Source: Woeseiaceae bacterium (GTDB lineage Bacteria; Pseudomonadota; Gammaproteobacteria; Steroidobacterales; Woeseiaceae). Taken from it: a DNA stretch of 50,770 nt. Under the pieces are notes generated by a model, which saw only the letters and a program-made list of their open reading frames with translations, was not told the DNA's origin and did not search any database. The DNA is taken from the NCBI GenBank assembly GCA_030065985.1, contig JASJCM010000008.1, positions 1-50,770 of the forward strand, written 5' to 3'. Below, piece by piece: positions 9,424 to 18,612 of this stretch. Numbering within the stretch: position 1 is the stretch's first letter; each line of letters begins with the position of its first letter. Made by a program: the position numbers and the translations under genes.

Positions 9424-10443
9424 ATGAGCAATAAACCACTTACGTATAAAGACGCAGGCGTCGACATCGATGCGGGCAACGCGCTCGTGGAGCGCATCAA
9501 GCCGCTCGTCAAACGCACACGACGGCCTGAGGTCCTGGCCGGTATCGGTGGATTCGGCGGGTTGTTCGCGATTCCGCCGGGTCGCTACGAGGAGCCCGTT
9601 CTCGTGTCCGGTACGGACGGGGTTGGCACGAAACTCATGCTCGCGCAGCAAATTGGCAAGCATGACACTATTGGCATCGACCTCGTCGCAATGTGCGTCA
9701 ATGACGTTCTCGTGCAAGGTGCCGAACCGCTGTTCTTCCTCGACTACTTCGCCTGCGGCGTGCTGGACAACGATGTCGCGGCGGATGTCGTCAAAGGCAT
9801 TGCAGATGGGTGCCTGCAGGCCGGCGCTGCGCTCATTGGCGGCGAAACGGCCGAGATGCCGGACATGTATCCGCCCGAAGAGTATGACCTTGCCGGTTTC
9901 ACGGTCGGGGTGGTTGAGCGCAGCAAGATGATCGACGGCAGCGGCATCGCCGAGGGCGACGTCGTCATCGGGCTCGCATCGAGCGGGCCACATTCCAACG
10001 GCTACTCGCTGATTCGCAAGGTTCTCGATCGCCAGCCCGATGCACGCATTGATGGCACGCTTGCTGTCGAAATGCTGATCGAACCCACGAAAATCTATGT
10101 CAAACCGATCCTGGCGTTGATGGAAAAAGTCGCTGTTAAGGGACTGGCACACATCACGGGCGGCGGCATCACCGAGAATATCCCGAGAGTATTGCCGGAG
10201 GGCCTGGATGCCGAGATCGATACCTCGACCTGGGAACAGGGGCCGGTGTTCGACTTCCTGCAGGAGCAGGGCCTGATCGCAACGGACGAAATGCGTCGGA
10301 CATTCAACTGCGGGGTCGGCATGGTCATTGTTGTCAGCGAAGCATCGGCTGATGAAGCACTGGCGCTGCTGCGCGAGCAGGACGAGCACGCATGGCGCAT
10401 CGGCCGCATCGTGCCCGGCGACCAGGCCGTGCAGTACGTCTGA
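9424..10443 (+). CDS. purM: Phosphoribosylformylglycinamidine cyclo-ligase (AIR synthetase)
   Basis: PurM closes the imidazole ring in the fifth step of purine synthesis, turning FGAM into AIR with ATP. At 339 residues it is of normal length. The start [19 protein letters not shown] is typical. The ATP-grasping segments [25 protein letters not shown] and [14 protein letters not shown] are present, as is the dimer-interface [12 protein letters not shown]. The open frame continues upstream through the divergent gene, but ATG at 9424 is where homology begins. It overlaps purN by TGATG. Confidence 0.98.
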   Translation: MSNKPLTYKDAGVDIDAGNALVERIKPLVKRTRRPEVLAGIGGFGGLFAIPPGRYEEPVLVSGTDGVGTKLMLAQQIGKHDTIGIDLVAMCVNDVLVQGAEPLFFLDYFACGVLDNDVAADVVKGIADGCLQAGAALIGGETAEMPDMYPPEEYDLAGFTVGVVERSKMIDGSGIAEGDVVIGLASSGPHSNGYSLIRKVLDRQPDARIDGTLAVEMLIEPTKIYVKPILALMEKVAVKGLAHITGGGITENIPRVLPEGLDAEIDTSTWEQGPVFDFLQEQGLIATDEMRRTFNCGVGMVIVVSEASADEALALLREQDEHAWRIGRIVPGDQAVQYV

Positions 10444-11087
10444 TGCCTTGCCGAACGGCGATCCTGATCTCGGGATCAGGAACCAACCTCCAGTCTTTCA
10501 TCGACAAGGTAGGGGACGGCACGCTCGATCTGGATCTTTGCCTCGTATTCAGCAACAAGCCCGGTGCGTTTGGCCTCGAGCGCGCCAGAAAGGCCGGCAT
10601 TCCGACTGCGTGCATCGAACATGGCGACTTCGACGACCGTGAATCGTTTGACCGTGCCGTAGCGGCAGTCATCGACGAGGCTCGACCGGACCTGATTGTG
10701 CTCGCGGGATTCATGCGTATCCTGAGCCCGTGGTTCGTTCAGTATTACGAGGGCAGGATCGTCAACATCCATCCCGCGCTGCTACCCAAGTACCCGGGCC
10801 TCAATACGCACCAGCGGGTGCTCGACGCGGGCGACGAGTGGCACGGCAGCACTGTACATTTCGTGACCGAGGAACTGGATGGCGGGCCGCGGATTCTCGC
10901 TGGACGGTTACGCGTCGACCCGGCCGAAACTGCCGACGAACTGCAGCACCGCGTGCAGACGGTCGAGCACCAGATCTACCCGCAAGCAGCTGGCCTCGTC
11001 GGGTCCGGGCGCGTGGAGTTTGTTAATGGCGAGACCTGGATCGACGGCGAAGTCGCTGAGAAGCCGATCGTCGAGACCTTCGACTGA
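10443..11087 (+). CDS. purN: Phosphoribosylglycinamide formyltransferase
   Basis: PurN transfers a formyl group from 10-formyltetrahydrofolate to GAR in the third step of purine synthesis. The product has 214 residues. Signatures are LISGSGTNLQSFID for phosphate binding, FMRILSPWFV, the catalytic Asn-His pair in NIHPALLPKYPG, and HGSTVHFVTEELDGGP with the catalytic Asp. The start shares one base with the purM stop, so the two genes are translationally coupled. The next gene starts 15 bases later with its own good ribosome binding site. Confidence 0.98.
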   Translation: MPCRTAILISGSGTNLQSFIDKVGDGTLDLDLCLVFSNKPGAFGLERARKAGIPTACIEHGDFDDRESFDRAVAAVIDEARPDLIVLAGFMRILSPWFVQYYEGRIVNIHPALLPKYPGLNTHQRVLDAGDEWHGSTVHFVTEELDGGPRILAGRLRVDPAETADELQHRVQTVEHQIYPQAAGLVGSGRVEFVNGETWIDGEVAEKPIVETFD

Positions 11088-11101
11088 CAGGAGGCGTGAT
11101 C

Positions 11102-12619
11102 ATGAACAATGGCAGGAACTCAACGCTGGTTATTGCACTGGGTATCGCGTTGTTGGCGTCCGGCTGGGCGCTTGCACGGTTAGCTGAGTTCCAACAGACG
11201 CGCCAGACTACTGTCGTATACACCGATGCGCCGGATCTCCAGGCAAATCCGAATAACCTGAGTTGCCGGCAGGGCCGACGGCTCGACCTCGACATTCGCG
11301 ACTATTCCAATAATGTCGTTGCAAAGCCAGGGCCCTCCTCCATCCATCGCTACAAGACGAATCTCGATGCTGAGCCCCCGGTTCATGTTCATATCCTCTC
11401 GATTCGCGGTGGATCCGGGCGCGTCGTCGTCGCGGAGACGGACAAGCCGGTCTGGCTCGTGCTGATCTCGTCGCAACCGGCGATTTGGCATATTGAGCGC
11501 GCACCGGGCGCAACGGTCGATCGGGTCGTTGCCAGCCAGACAAGCAGTGAACTCCACTTCAGCAACACGCTTGTCGCCGAAGCAGACTCACTGCTCGAAC
11601 TGTTGTTCGGTGAGGCGCCAGATGCGGCCGCAATGCCGGACATCCAGGTGATCCCGCACTCGACGTGCATGGCAGCCCTGCAGCGCTTCCAGAAATACGA
11701 CGATCGCAAGAAGTTCATCCCTGCGTTGCAGGGCTTGCGCGCTTGGCTCGGTCACCCCGAGATGTCATTCCAGTCCGCCAGTCACCCTTCCTACTTTGAA
11801 CTACCGTTCCGTGTGCCTTTCGAGGAACCCGACGTATCCATTGATCGACTTGCCGCCGTCGCGAAACTCGCAGAGCCGCCCAAAGCGGCACCGAGCAATC
11901 AGCAACCGGAGCCTGATCGCGCCGTTGCCAATCAGTTCGAGCGTTACGCGAATATGCAACGTCGTAGCGACGTCAAGGCAATTACTTTTGCAAACTCTGG
12001 GGAATTGGTTGCGGCGCTGGACGCCTATCGCAACAAAGGCCTGATTCCATCGCTGATGCCCGCCTCCGGACGTGGCGGACGAGGTCTCGATGTGGCCGAG
12101 TGGTATTCGCTCAGCGACTACCGCGGTGCCTACACTCGTCGCGTACCGACGGGAATAACCGAGGATGCGTGCAATGGCGGACGTGACCATGAATTCCTGA
12201 TTATCGACGGCACCAACGGAACGAACAGCGTCAAATGCGCCTGGGGCAAGCAGATGTACTTCACCCGCGGTGGAGACGATCATATTGACGACAGTTGGGA
12301 GGACGACGTGATCTACGCCGGCACTGGCAACGACACGATCGATGCCGGATGGGGCAGTGACCTGCTGTTCTTCAACTACGGATGGGGCCAGGACGTCGTT
12401 GAGAAGACCTGCCACAATGCGGCGTATCGGCCTCAGGACTCAGCCGGCGCAAGAAAGGTCAACTGGTCGACGAACTGGCCGTACAAGAGCTTCATTGTCT
12501 TCGGCAGAGACGTCTCCCGGGAAGACATAGTCCGCGTTGATAACAAGCTCGTGCACAAACAGACAGGTGACTCGGTTACGTTGAAGAACGACTGCTTCAA
12601 CATCGTCTACTGGCAGTAG
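11102..12619 (+). CDS. Exported protein with RTX-like calcium-binding repeats, function unknown
   Basis: I do not recognise the full-length family. The 505-residue protein starts with a hydrophobic segment (LVIALGIALLASGWALA) that could be a signal peptide or membrane anchor. The middle (about 40-260) is probably mostly beta structure and is not assignable. Residues 255-285 form a Pro/Gln-rich linker. Near residues 385-425 there are RTX-like nonapeptide repeats, GGDDHIDDS and GTGNDTIDAGWGSDLLF, which bind calcium in a beta-roll. Cysteines near the C-terminus (DACNGG, VKCAW, KTCHN, NDCFN) may form disulfides in the periplasm. GGAGG at 11090-11094 fixes the ATG at 11102. It may share the purMN transcript. 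Confidence 0.7.
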   Translation: MNNGRNSTLVIALGIALLASGWALARLAEFQQTRQTTVVYTDAPDLQANPNNLSCRQGRRLDLDIRDYSNNVVAKPGPSSIHRYKTNLDAEPPVHVHILSIRGGSGRVVVAETDKPVWLVLISSQPAIWHIERAPGATVDRVVASQTSSELHFSNTLVAEADSLLELLFGEAPDAAAMPDIQVIPHSTCMAALQRFQKYDDRKKFIPALQGLRAWLGHPEMSFQSASHPSYFELPFRVPFEEPDVSIDRLAAVAKLAEPPKAAPSNQQPEPDRAVANQFERYANMQRRSDVKAITFANSGELVAALDAYRNKGLIPSLMPASGRGGRGLDVAEWYSLSDYRGAYTRRVPTGITEDACNGGRDHEFLIIDGTNGTNSVKCAWGKQMYFTRGGDDHIDDSWEDDVIYAGTGNDTIDAGWGSDLLFFNYGWGQDVVEKTCHNAAYRPQDSAGARKVNWSTNWPYKSFIVFGRDVSREDIVRVDNKLVHKQTGDSVTLKNDCFNIVYWQ

Positions 12620-12623
12620 CCGG

Positions 12624-13106
12624 CTAACTCCCCGATAACGAAATACTGCCGCTGTCCGACACCCGGATCTTGCGCCGGAATGCGCCGGGGTCGAGCTTCG
12701 CCTCAAATGCGTAATCGAAGCTGTCGCCTTCCTTGTTCAGAATCGAGCGGAACAGCCCGATGCCTGCGAGGAGATTTACGCCTGCAGTAAGCGTAAACGA
12801 ACCCTCACCGTAGCCCTCGATCACGGGCAACTCATTGCCAACGCCCTTGATGATGTCATTCCCATCCAGGCTGATTGTGTAGGAAACACCGGCAAGCTCG
12901 AGCGGTTCGAGATTCGGATTGATGACGTTCAGCACGATCTCGAACTTCGGCAGCCCGCTACCATCACTCGACGCAATCGGCTTGAAGGACTGAACAGTCA
13001 CTGTCGGGTTTTCGTAGCCGGGGCTCATTCCCGCACACCCCGACAACATCCATGCAGCAACAAGTAGTAGCACGATACCCGTGCGTGCTGGCAAATTCGT
13101 ATTCAT
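12624..13106 (-). CDS. LEA type 2 (WHy-domain) lipoprotein
   Basis: This 160-residue protein has a lipoprotein signal peptide ending AAWMLSGC and a single LEA-14/WHy beta-sandwich domain. The family pattern shows in KFEIVLNVINPNLEPLELAG and a following VSYTISLDGNDI. Similar bacterial LEA lipoproteins sit in the cell envelope and are of unclear function, sometimes linked to desiccation or stress. It lies 21 bases after dcd on the same strand and converges on the RTX-like gene, with 4 bases between the stop codons. Confidence 0.85.
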   Translation of the reverse strand: MNTNLPARTGIVLLLVAAWMLSGCAGMSPGYENPTVTVQSFKPIASSDGSGLPKFEIVLNVINPNLEPLELAGVSYTISLDGNDIIKGVGNELPVIEGYGEGSFTLTAGVNLLAGIGLFRSILNKEGDSFDYAFEAKLDPGAFRRKIRVSDSGSISLSGS

Positions 13107-13127
13107 CGTTAACTCCCGGGATTTGCG

Positions 13128-13694
13128 TCAGGCCTTGGGTAGTGTAACCCCGGTCTGGCCCTGATATTTGCCGCCGCGATCCTTGTATGAGGTCTCGCAA
13201 GGTTCATCCGACTCGAGAAAGAGCATCTGCGCCACGCCTTCGTTGGCGTAGATCTTGGCGGGCAATGGCGTCGTGTTCGAGAACTCGAGCGTAACGTGCC
13301 CTTCCCACTCAGGTTCGAGCGGCGTGACATTGACGATGATGCCGCAGCGGGCATACGTCGATTTGCCAAGGCAGATGGTCAACACGGTTCGCGGAATACG
13401 GAAATACTCGACCGTGCGCGCAAGCGCGAACGAGTTGGGCGGAATAACGCAAACGTCGCTCTTTATGTCGACAAAGCTCGTTGCGTCGAAGCCCTTCGGG
13501 TCGACGATCGCGGAGTTGATGTTCGTGAAGATCTTGAACTCGTCCGAGCAACGCACGTCGTAGCCATAGCTCGATGTGCCGTAACTGACGATTCGACCGT
13601 TATCGTTCTCCCTGACCTGACCGGGCTCGAACGGCTCGATCATGTGGTGCTCCTCGGCCATGCGGCGAATCCAGCGATCGGATTTGATACTCAT
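13128..13694 (-). CDS. dcd: dCTP deaminase
   Basis: Dcd converts dCTP to dUTP, the main route to dTTP in Gram-negative bacteria. The product is 188 residues, the standard length. Diagnostic segments are [19 protein letters not shown] at the N-terminus, [20 protein letters not shown] and [20 protein letters not shown], which contain the active-site Ser, Arg and Glu, and the C-terminal [13 protein letters not shown] loop. The start overlaps the apbC stop (ATGA). The apbC-dcd pairing is common in this class of bacteria. Confidence 0.98.
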   Translation of the reverse strand: MSIKSDRWIRRMAEEHHMIEPFEPGQVRENDNGRIVSYGTSSYGYDVRCSDEFKIFTNINSAIVDPKGFDATSFVDIKSDVCVIPPNSFALARTVEYFRIPRTVLTICLGKSTYARCGIIVNVTPLEPEWEGHVTLEFSNTTPLPAKIYANEGVAQMLFLESDEPCETSYKDRGGKYQGQTGVTLPKA

Positions 13695-14797
13695 TTGTTC
13701 TCCTCGACCACGATGTTGCCGAACTTGGCACTGTGATCAACGCGCTCTGCCGCCTGTGCCGCTGCAATATTCCATGCAGCCTGCCGGTAAGCAGCCGCGA
13801 TCGCCGAATCCGGCTCAGCCACGACCGTGGGTTTGCCCGAGTCCGTCTGTTCGCGGATACGCGCATCGAGCGGCAGTCGCCCGAGCAAACGCACATCGAA
13901 GTCCTCGACAATCTTGTCAGCGCCGCCCGTACCGAAAATAGCGTCTTCATGGCCGCAGCTCGAACAAACGTGCGTTGCCATGTTCTCGATCACCCCGAAC
14001 ACCGGGATCTGAACCTTGCGGAACATGGCGAGGCCCTTGCGCGCGTCCAGTGTCGCGATGTTTTGCGGCGTCGTAATGATGACCGACCCCGACACCGGGA
14101 TCTGCTGGGCAAGCGTAAGCTGAATATCGCCCGTGCCAGGTGGCATATCGACGATCAGGTAATCGAGATCGTCCCAGTTGGTCTGGTTGGCGAGCTGGCT
14201 CAAGGCCGACGTCACCATAGGGCCGCGCCAGACCATTGGCTGGTCGGCATCGACGAGTGCGCCTATCGACATCATCTGCAGACCATGGGCACGCAGCGGC
14301 AACATCGTCTTGCCGTCTTCGCTTTCGGGAAACTTGCCGACGAGTCCGAGCATTTGCGGCTGGCTCGGGCCGTAGATATCGGCATCCAGAACGCCGACAG
14401 ACGCACCTTCGGCTGCCAGCGCGAGAGCAACATTTACGGCAACCGTGGATTTGCCTACGCCGCCCTTGCCCGAGGCCACCGCGATCAGGTTCTTGACGCC
14501 AGGTATTGGCTTCAGATTGCGTTGCACGCCATGACGCCGGATGCGCGTCGACAGCGCGATTTCGACGTCAGTTACGCCAAATTCCTCATTCACTGCGGCT
14601 ACTATTTCGTCGTGAACGGCGTCGAGCGCGCTATTGCAGGGAAAACCCAGTTCTATCGCGGCTTTGAGGCGGTTTTCGGCGGTTTGGACACCCCGCACTC
14701 GACCGATTTCACCCAGGGGGCGCCCGACGAGGGATAATTCGATAGAATTTAGGAACTTGGCTTTATCTGAATCTGTTGACACCGTCACACTTCGCAC
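13691..14797 (-). CDS. apbC: Mrp/ApbC-type iron-sulfur cluster carrier ATPase
   Basis: This P-loop ATPase carries and delivers [4Fe-4S] clusters to apoproteins. The 368-residue protein has an N-terminal MIP18-like (DUF59) region at about 10-85, then a deviant Walker [16 protein letters not shown], Walker B-like [15 protein letters not shown] and [11 protein letters not shown]. The cluster-binding CxxC is in [10 protein letters not shown]. The start is uncertain: the frame has only GTG codons at 14797, 14788 and 14782; I use the first. It diverges from the kinase-pilT operon and is followed directly by dcd. In Pseudomonas, from memory, metG sits directly opposite apbC; here three genes lie between. 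Confidence 0.95.
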   Translation of the reverse strand: MRSVTVSTDSDKAKFLNSIELSLVGRPLGEIGRVRGVQTAENRLKAAIELGFPCNSALDAVHDEIVAAVNEEFGVTDVEIALSTRIRRHGVQRNLKPIPGVKNLIAVASGKGGVGKSTVAVNVALALAAEGASVGVLDADIYGPSQPQMLGLVGKFPESEDGKTMLPLRAHGLQMMSIGALVDADQPMVWRGPMVTSALSQLANQTNWDDLDYLIVDMPPGTGDIQLTLAQQIPVSGSVIITTPQNIATLDARKGLAMFRKVQIPVFGVIENMATHVCSSCGHEDAIFGTGGADKIVEDFDVRLLGRLPLDARIREQTDSGKPTVVAEPDSAIAAAYRQAAWNIAAAQAAERVDHSAKFGNIVVEENK

Positions 14798-14917
14798 GTT
14801 TGCATTAGGTAAAATTTCTGTATCCGGCGCCGATCAAGGTCGGCAAATCGGGGGCACATTGTAAAGGCCAAAAACGGCTGAAAGCCAGCATTGGCGGGCA
14901 GTGTGCATAGTTCGATG

Positions 14918-14926
14918 TGGCATAAT
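14918..14926 (+). promoter_or_regulatory. Extended -10 promoter for the kinase-pilT operon
   Basis: TGGCATAAT at 14918-14926 matches an extended -10 (TGn plus CATAAT) and lies 90 bases ahead of the kinase ATG. No convincing -35 stands 16-18 bases upstream. The same nine bases occur before metG. The rest of the 218-base gap between apbC and the kinase gene holds nothing else I can name. Confidence 0.4.
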
Positions 14927-15015
14927 GCCGCGTCGTCGCATTGGGCATGTTTGGATATTCGTTTGGCGTCTAGCAGCAAATCACTGACGATTGCGTTCGT
15001 CGCAAGGAAGCGCAC

Positions 15016-17496
15016 ATGAGCTTTCTCGCGTCCTTCCGGTCGGAACAGATCCTGTCGCAGCTAGTCGCTGAGCCGGACCCGCAGTCGGCGAGCGCCCAGA
15101 AGCTGGTCGACAAACTCAAGAAAGCCGGCAACAAAGCCGTGCCGAAGATCATCGACGCCCTCGCCCTCTCGGACAAGACGCACACGATGGTGCTCGTGGA
15201 CATACTCGGCGCCATGGTCAACGACAGGAATCTCGAAATGTACCGCGAAGGCCTCGCGGACGGTAACGAACGCGTTGTGTCGGGCACGGCCTGGGCACTG
15301 TCCAGCAGCACCGATTACAACCCGAATTCCCTGCTCGATTTCTTCGATGACGATGAGGTCTCCAAGCCCGCGCTGATCGAGGTCCTTCGAGTTCACAAGC
15401 AGGATCTGTCGGTGCATGAACTGCTGCAGCGCGCCTACGACTGCGAACCGAAGGAAAAGGCGGCGATCTTCAAGATCATCGAAGACACGATCAAGCCCGA
15501 CATGGTGCCCGACCTGATTGCCCGCATGGGCGGCAAGGACCCGGTTATCAAGATGCACCTGATGAACCTGCTGGCGCGCTTCGACGATCCGCGTATCAAC
15601 CAGGCGCTGGAGATGCAGCTCAAGGACCCGAACAAGATGGTCCGCAGTGCGGCACTGGCTGCACTCGGCTCGCGCACCGGCCACGTCGATGTCGAGAAGA
15701 TCGCATCAGCGTTGCTGGACCCGGACCTCGACGTGCAAAGCAAGGCTGTCGATGTGCTGATCAAGGTCAAGCATCCGGAAACCGTGCGTTACCTTCTGCC
15801 GGCGCTCAAGGATGAATCAGAGTACTCGCGCCGCGCTGCTGTCGAAGTGCTCAACGAAGTCGGCGACGAAAACTCCGTCAAGGATCTCCTGGAGGCGATC
15901 AAGGACGATGACTGGTGGGTCCGCTCACGCGCCGGCGACGCCCTGGCCGAAATCGGCGGGCCGCGAGTTGTCGACTCCGTGGTCAAACTGATCCGCAACG
16001 AGGACGAGGAGATTCGCCGCACGGCCATTGAGATCCTCAACTCCACCAAGAGCGATCGCGCCGAAGAAGCCCTCATCGGTGCAGCCGACGACCAGGACTG
16101 GTGGGTGCGCGAACGCGCAGTCGACGCTCTGGCAAAGATCGGCAGCAAGAAAGCACTGCCAAAGATCGAAGCGATGCTCGGACAGAATCCGAAGTCGGAC
16201 ACGGTCCTGATTCGCGCGCTGGGCAAACTCGGTAACGCCAACCACATCACCAAGATCCTGCCGATGCTCAAGCGGCCCGAACGAGAGATCCAGATCGAAT
16301 CGATCAAGGCACTGTCGCATCTCTCCAATGATTCGCATGCCTCAAACATTCGCAATCTGCTGAAGAAGATCAAGCAGTCTGACGACATGACGATCATCAA
16401 TGTCGCGGACAAGGCGCTCAAAGACCTCGACGCGCGCTTCTCCGAGACTGTCGTCGAGCAAAATGTGCGCGCCGAGAAGATTGGCGAGAACACCCGCACG
16501 CTGCTGGTCGACAACGACGAGCTCGAGAAACTGCTCACACAGGCCAAGGAACAGAGCGCTGTTGCCCAGGCCGACGGGGACGGCGAGATTGTGCCGGCAA
16601 CGTCAGAAGCCCCCGAAGCGCCGGAAGCGCCAGAAGCGCCTACGGCACCGGCGATTCTCGATATTTCCAAGCTCGAGCCCGGCGATGTCATTGACGGCCG
16701 CTACAAGTACATCGAGAAGATCGGTAAAGGCGCGTTCGGTACCGTGTTGCTCATGGAAGACGAGGTCGTCGACGAGCAGCTCATCCTGAAGTTCTTGAAC
16801 CCGAACGTATCGTCGGACGAGGAGATGATGAAACGTTTCGTGCACGAGCTGCGTTACTCACGCAAGATCACGCACCGCAATGTCATTCGCATCTATGACT
16901 TCCTGAATCTGCAAGGTTGCTACGCAATCTCGATGGAGTACTTCCCGTCGCACACGCTGTCCGGCGAGATTCCGGACAACAAGCCGATGGACCTGGAAAA
17001 AGTGCTGCGCTACTCGCGCGACATGGCAACCGGCATGGCGGTTGCGCACCAGGCCGGCGTCATTCACCGCGACCTGAAGCCGGCGAACGTGCTCGTCAAC
17101 GACGAAGGCCTTCTCAAGATCGTGGACTTCGGCGTTGCAGCGGCGGCCTCCAGCGGCGACACCCAGCTGACGAAAACCGGTTACGTCATCGGTTCACCGA
17201 AGTACATGGCGCCCGAGCAGATTCTCGGCAAGAAAGTCGATGAGACCGCCGACATTTACAGCGTCGGTGTCATCATGTACGAGATGGCGACTGGCGTGCC
17301 GCCCTACAGCCGCGGCGACCACATGTCGGTGATGTACCAGCACGTACAGGGTAAAGCCAAGCAGTGCCAGGAAATCAACCCGAAGATCCCCGACGAACTC
17401 GCCGAGCTTATCGGTAAGGCTATGTCGGTCGACAAGACCAAGCGCTATCAGTCCATGGATGAGCTTACAGACGCGCTCGATGCGATTACACTCTGA
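15016..17496 (+). CDS. HEAT-repeat Ser/Thr protein kinase (Hanks type), soluble
   Basis: The 826-residue protein has two parts. Residues 1 to about 470 are tandem HEAT/Armadillo-like helical repeats; two adjacent ones share a DWWVR-x-RA-x-DAL core (near 300 and 360). An Ala/Pro/Glu linker with EAP repeats (about 530-548) leads to a full Hanks kinase domain from residue 560: GKGAFG (570-575), Lys592, Glu611, HRD (684-686), Asn691, DFG (704-706) and MAPEQ. All catalytic residues are present, so it should be active. There is no transmembrane segment or PASTA domain, so it is cytoplasmic. AAGGAAG precedes the ATG. Two PilT-type ATPase genes follow at 8 and 4 bases, which suggests that the kinase regulates pilus retraction (inference). 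Confidence 0.88.
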   Translation: MSFLASFRSEQILSQLVAEPDPQSASAQKLVDKLKKAGNKAVPKIIDALALSDKTHTMVLVDILGAMVNDRNLEMYREGLADGNERVVSGTAWALSSSTDYNPNSLLDFFDDDEVSKPALIEVLRVHKQDLSVHELLQRAYDCEPKEKAAIFKIIEDTIKPDMVPDLIARMGGKDPVIKMHLMNLLARFDDPRINQALEMQLKDPNKMVRSAALAALGSRTGHVDVEKIASALLDPDLDVQSKAVDVLIKVKHPETVRYLLPALKDESEYSRRAAVEVLNEVGDENSVKDLLEAIKDDDWWVRSRAGDALAEIGGPRVVDSVVKLIRNEDEEIRRTAIEILNSTKSDRAEEALIGAADDQDWWVRERAVDALAKIGSKKALPKIEAMLGQNPKSDTVLIRALGKLGNANHITKILPMLKRPEREIQIESIKALSHLSNDSHASNIRNLLKKIKQSDDMTIINVADKALKDLDARFSETVVEQNVRAEKIGENTRTLLVDNDELEKLLTQAKEQSAVAQADGDGEIVPATSEAPEAPEAPEAPTAPAILDISKLEPGDVIDGRYKYIEKIGKGAFGTVLLMEDEVVDEQLILKFLNPNVSSDEEMMKRFVHELRYSRKITHRNVIRIYDFLNLQGCYAISMEYFPSHTLSGEIPDNKPMDLEKVLRYSRDMATGMAVAHQAGVIHRDLKPANVLVNDEGLLKIVDFGVAAAASSGDTQLTKTGYVIGSPKYMAPEQILGKKVDETADIYSVGVIMYEMATGVPPYSRGDHMSVMYQHVQGKAKQCQEINPKIPDELAELIGKAMSVDKTKRYQSMDELTDALDAITL

Positions 17497-17504
17497 GTCC
17501 TGCC

Positions 17505-18608
17505 ATGGCACGTATCGATTCATTTCTGAAACTCGGCCTCGCACAGGGCTGCTCTGACGTTCATCTTGCGGTCGGCGTCCCGCCGATGCTGCGCATGAAC
17601 GGCGACCTGATGCCGATCAAGTTCCGCGAGCTGTCGGACACCGAACTCGAAACCTACGTGCTCGAGGTTCTGACCGAGAAACAGAAGGCCCGCCTGTATG
17701 GCGGTCTCGATATCGACTTTTCGTATGTCAGCGAAGACGGCGGCCGCTTCCGTGTGAACGTCTTCCGCAAAGCGACTGGCATCGGTGCCGTGTTCCGCCA
17801 TATTCCGGGCGAAGTACCGAAACTCGAGCAGCTCAACATGCCGCCGATTCTCAAGAACTTCTGCGACTATCACCAGGGCATGGTGCTGGTCACGGGAAGC
17901 ACGGGTACCGGTAAATCAACGACGCTCGCGGCGATGATCGACCATTTGAATGAGACCCGAAATCTCAACATCATCAGTCTCGAGGATCCGATCGAATTCG
18001 TTCATCCGTCGAAGAACTGCCAGGTCATTCAGCGCGAGGTTGGCACGCACGTCGAGAGCTTTGCCGATGGCGTTCGCTCCGCAATGCGCGAAGACCCTGA
18101 CGTGATCCTCGTCGGCGAATTGCGCGATGCAGAGACTATTTCGATGGCCATGACGGCCGCGGAGACAGGTCACCTCGTACTCGGCACGCTGCATACCACC
18201 GGCGCCGTCAAGACGATCGACCGAATCATCGACGCACTGCCCGGTGAACTGCGCGAACAGACCAAGGGGTTCCTGGCGATGAGCCTCAAGGCCGTTGTGA
18301 CGCAGATACTCGTGAAGACGCCGGATGGCCGCGGACGTCGCGCCATTCTCGAGATCCTCGTCAATAATCGCGCGATCGCGAAGCTGATCCAGACCGACCA
18401 GACCCACCAGATCCCGTCGCAGCTCCAGACTGGCAAGGATCTCGGCATGCAGATGCTAGACCAGGCACTGCTCGACGCTATCAATGCCAAGGAAGTCGAT
18501 CCGGACGATGCGATCCGGTTCGCGAACGAAAAGAAGAAATTCCAGCGCTTCGTAACGGACACTGACCTGGTACCGATACTCGATATCGGCGATCAGTCGA
18601 AGGTGTGA
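17505..18608 (+). CDS. PilT/PilU-family type IV pilus retraction ATPase (first copy)
   Basis: This secretion-type hexameric ATPase has 367 residues. An N-terminal PAS-like part includes GCSDVHLAVGVPPMLRMNG. The RecA-like core follows with Walker A GSTGTGKST (131-139), Asp box ISLEDPIEFVH, Walker B ILVGELRDAET and His box TGHLVLGTLHTT. The C-terminal third (TPDGRGRRAILEIL, and a tail rich in charged residues) looks more like PilU than PilT. The family retracts type IV pili from the inner-membrane platform. Start ATG is 8 bases after the kinase stop. The classic pilT-pilU neighbours (yggS, proC) are absent, so this may be an additional, dedicated pair. Confidence 0.9.
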   Translation: MARIDSFLKLGLAQGCSDVHLAVGVPPMLRMNGDLMPIKFRELSDTELETYVLEVLTEKQKARLYGGLDIDFSYVSEDGGRFRVNVFRKATGIGAVFRHIPGEVPKLEQLNMPPILKNFCDYHQGMVLVTGSTGTGKSTTLAAMIDHLNETRNLNIISLEDPIEFVHPSKNCQVIQREVGTHVESFADGVRSAMREDPDVILVGELRDAETISMAMTAAETGHLVLGTLHTTGAVKTIDRIIDALPGELREQTKGFLAMSLKAVVTQILVKTPDGRGRRAILEILVNNRAIAKLIQTDQTHQIPSQLQTGKDLGMQMLDQALLDAINAKEVDPDDAIRFANEKKKFQRFVTDTDLVPILDIGDQSKV

Positions 18609-18612
18609 GGCC

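Noticed and set aside
12612-12650. GGCAGTA/TACTGCC inverted repeat between the convergent RTX-like and LEA genes
   Set aside because: Only 7 bases with a 25-base loop, no T-run on either strand, and the arms lie in coding sequence.
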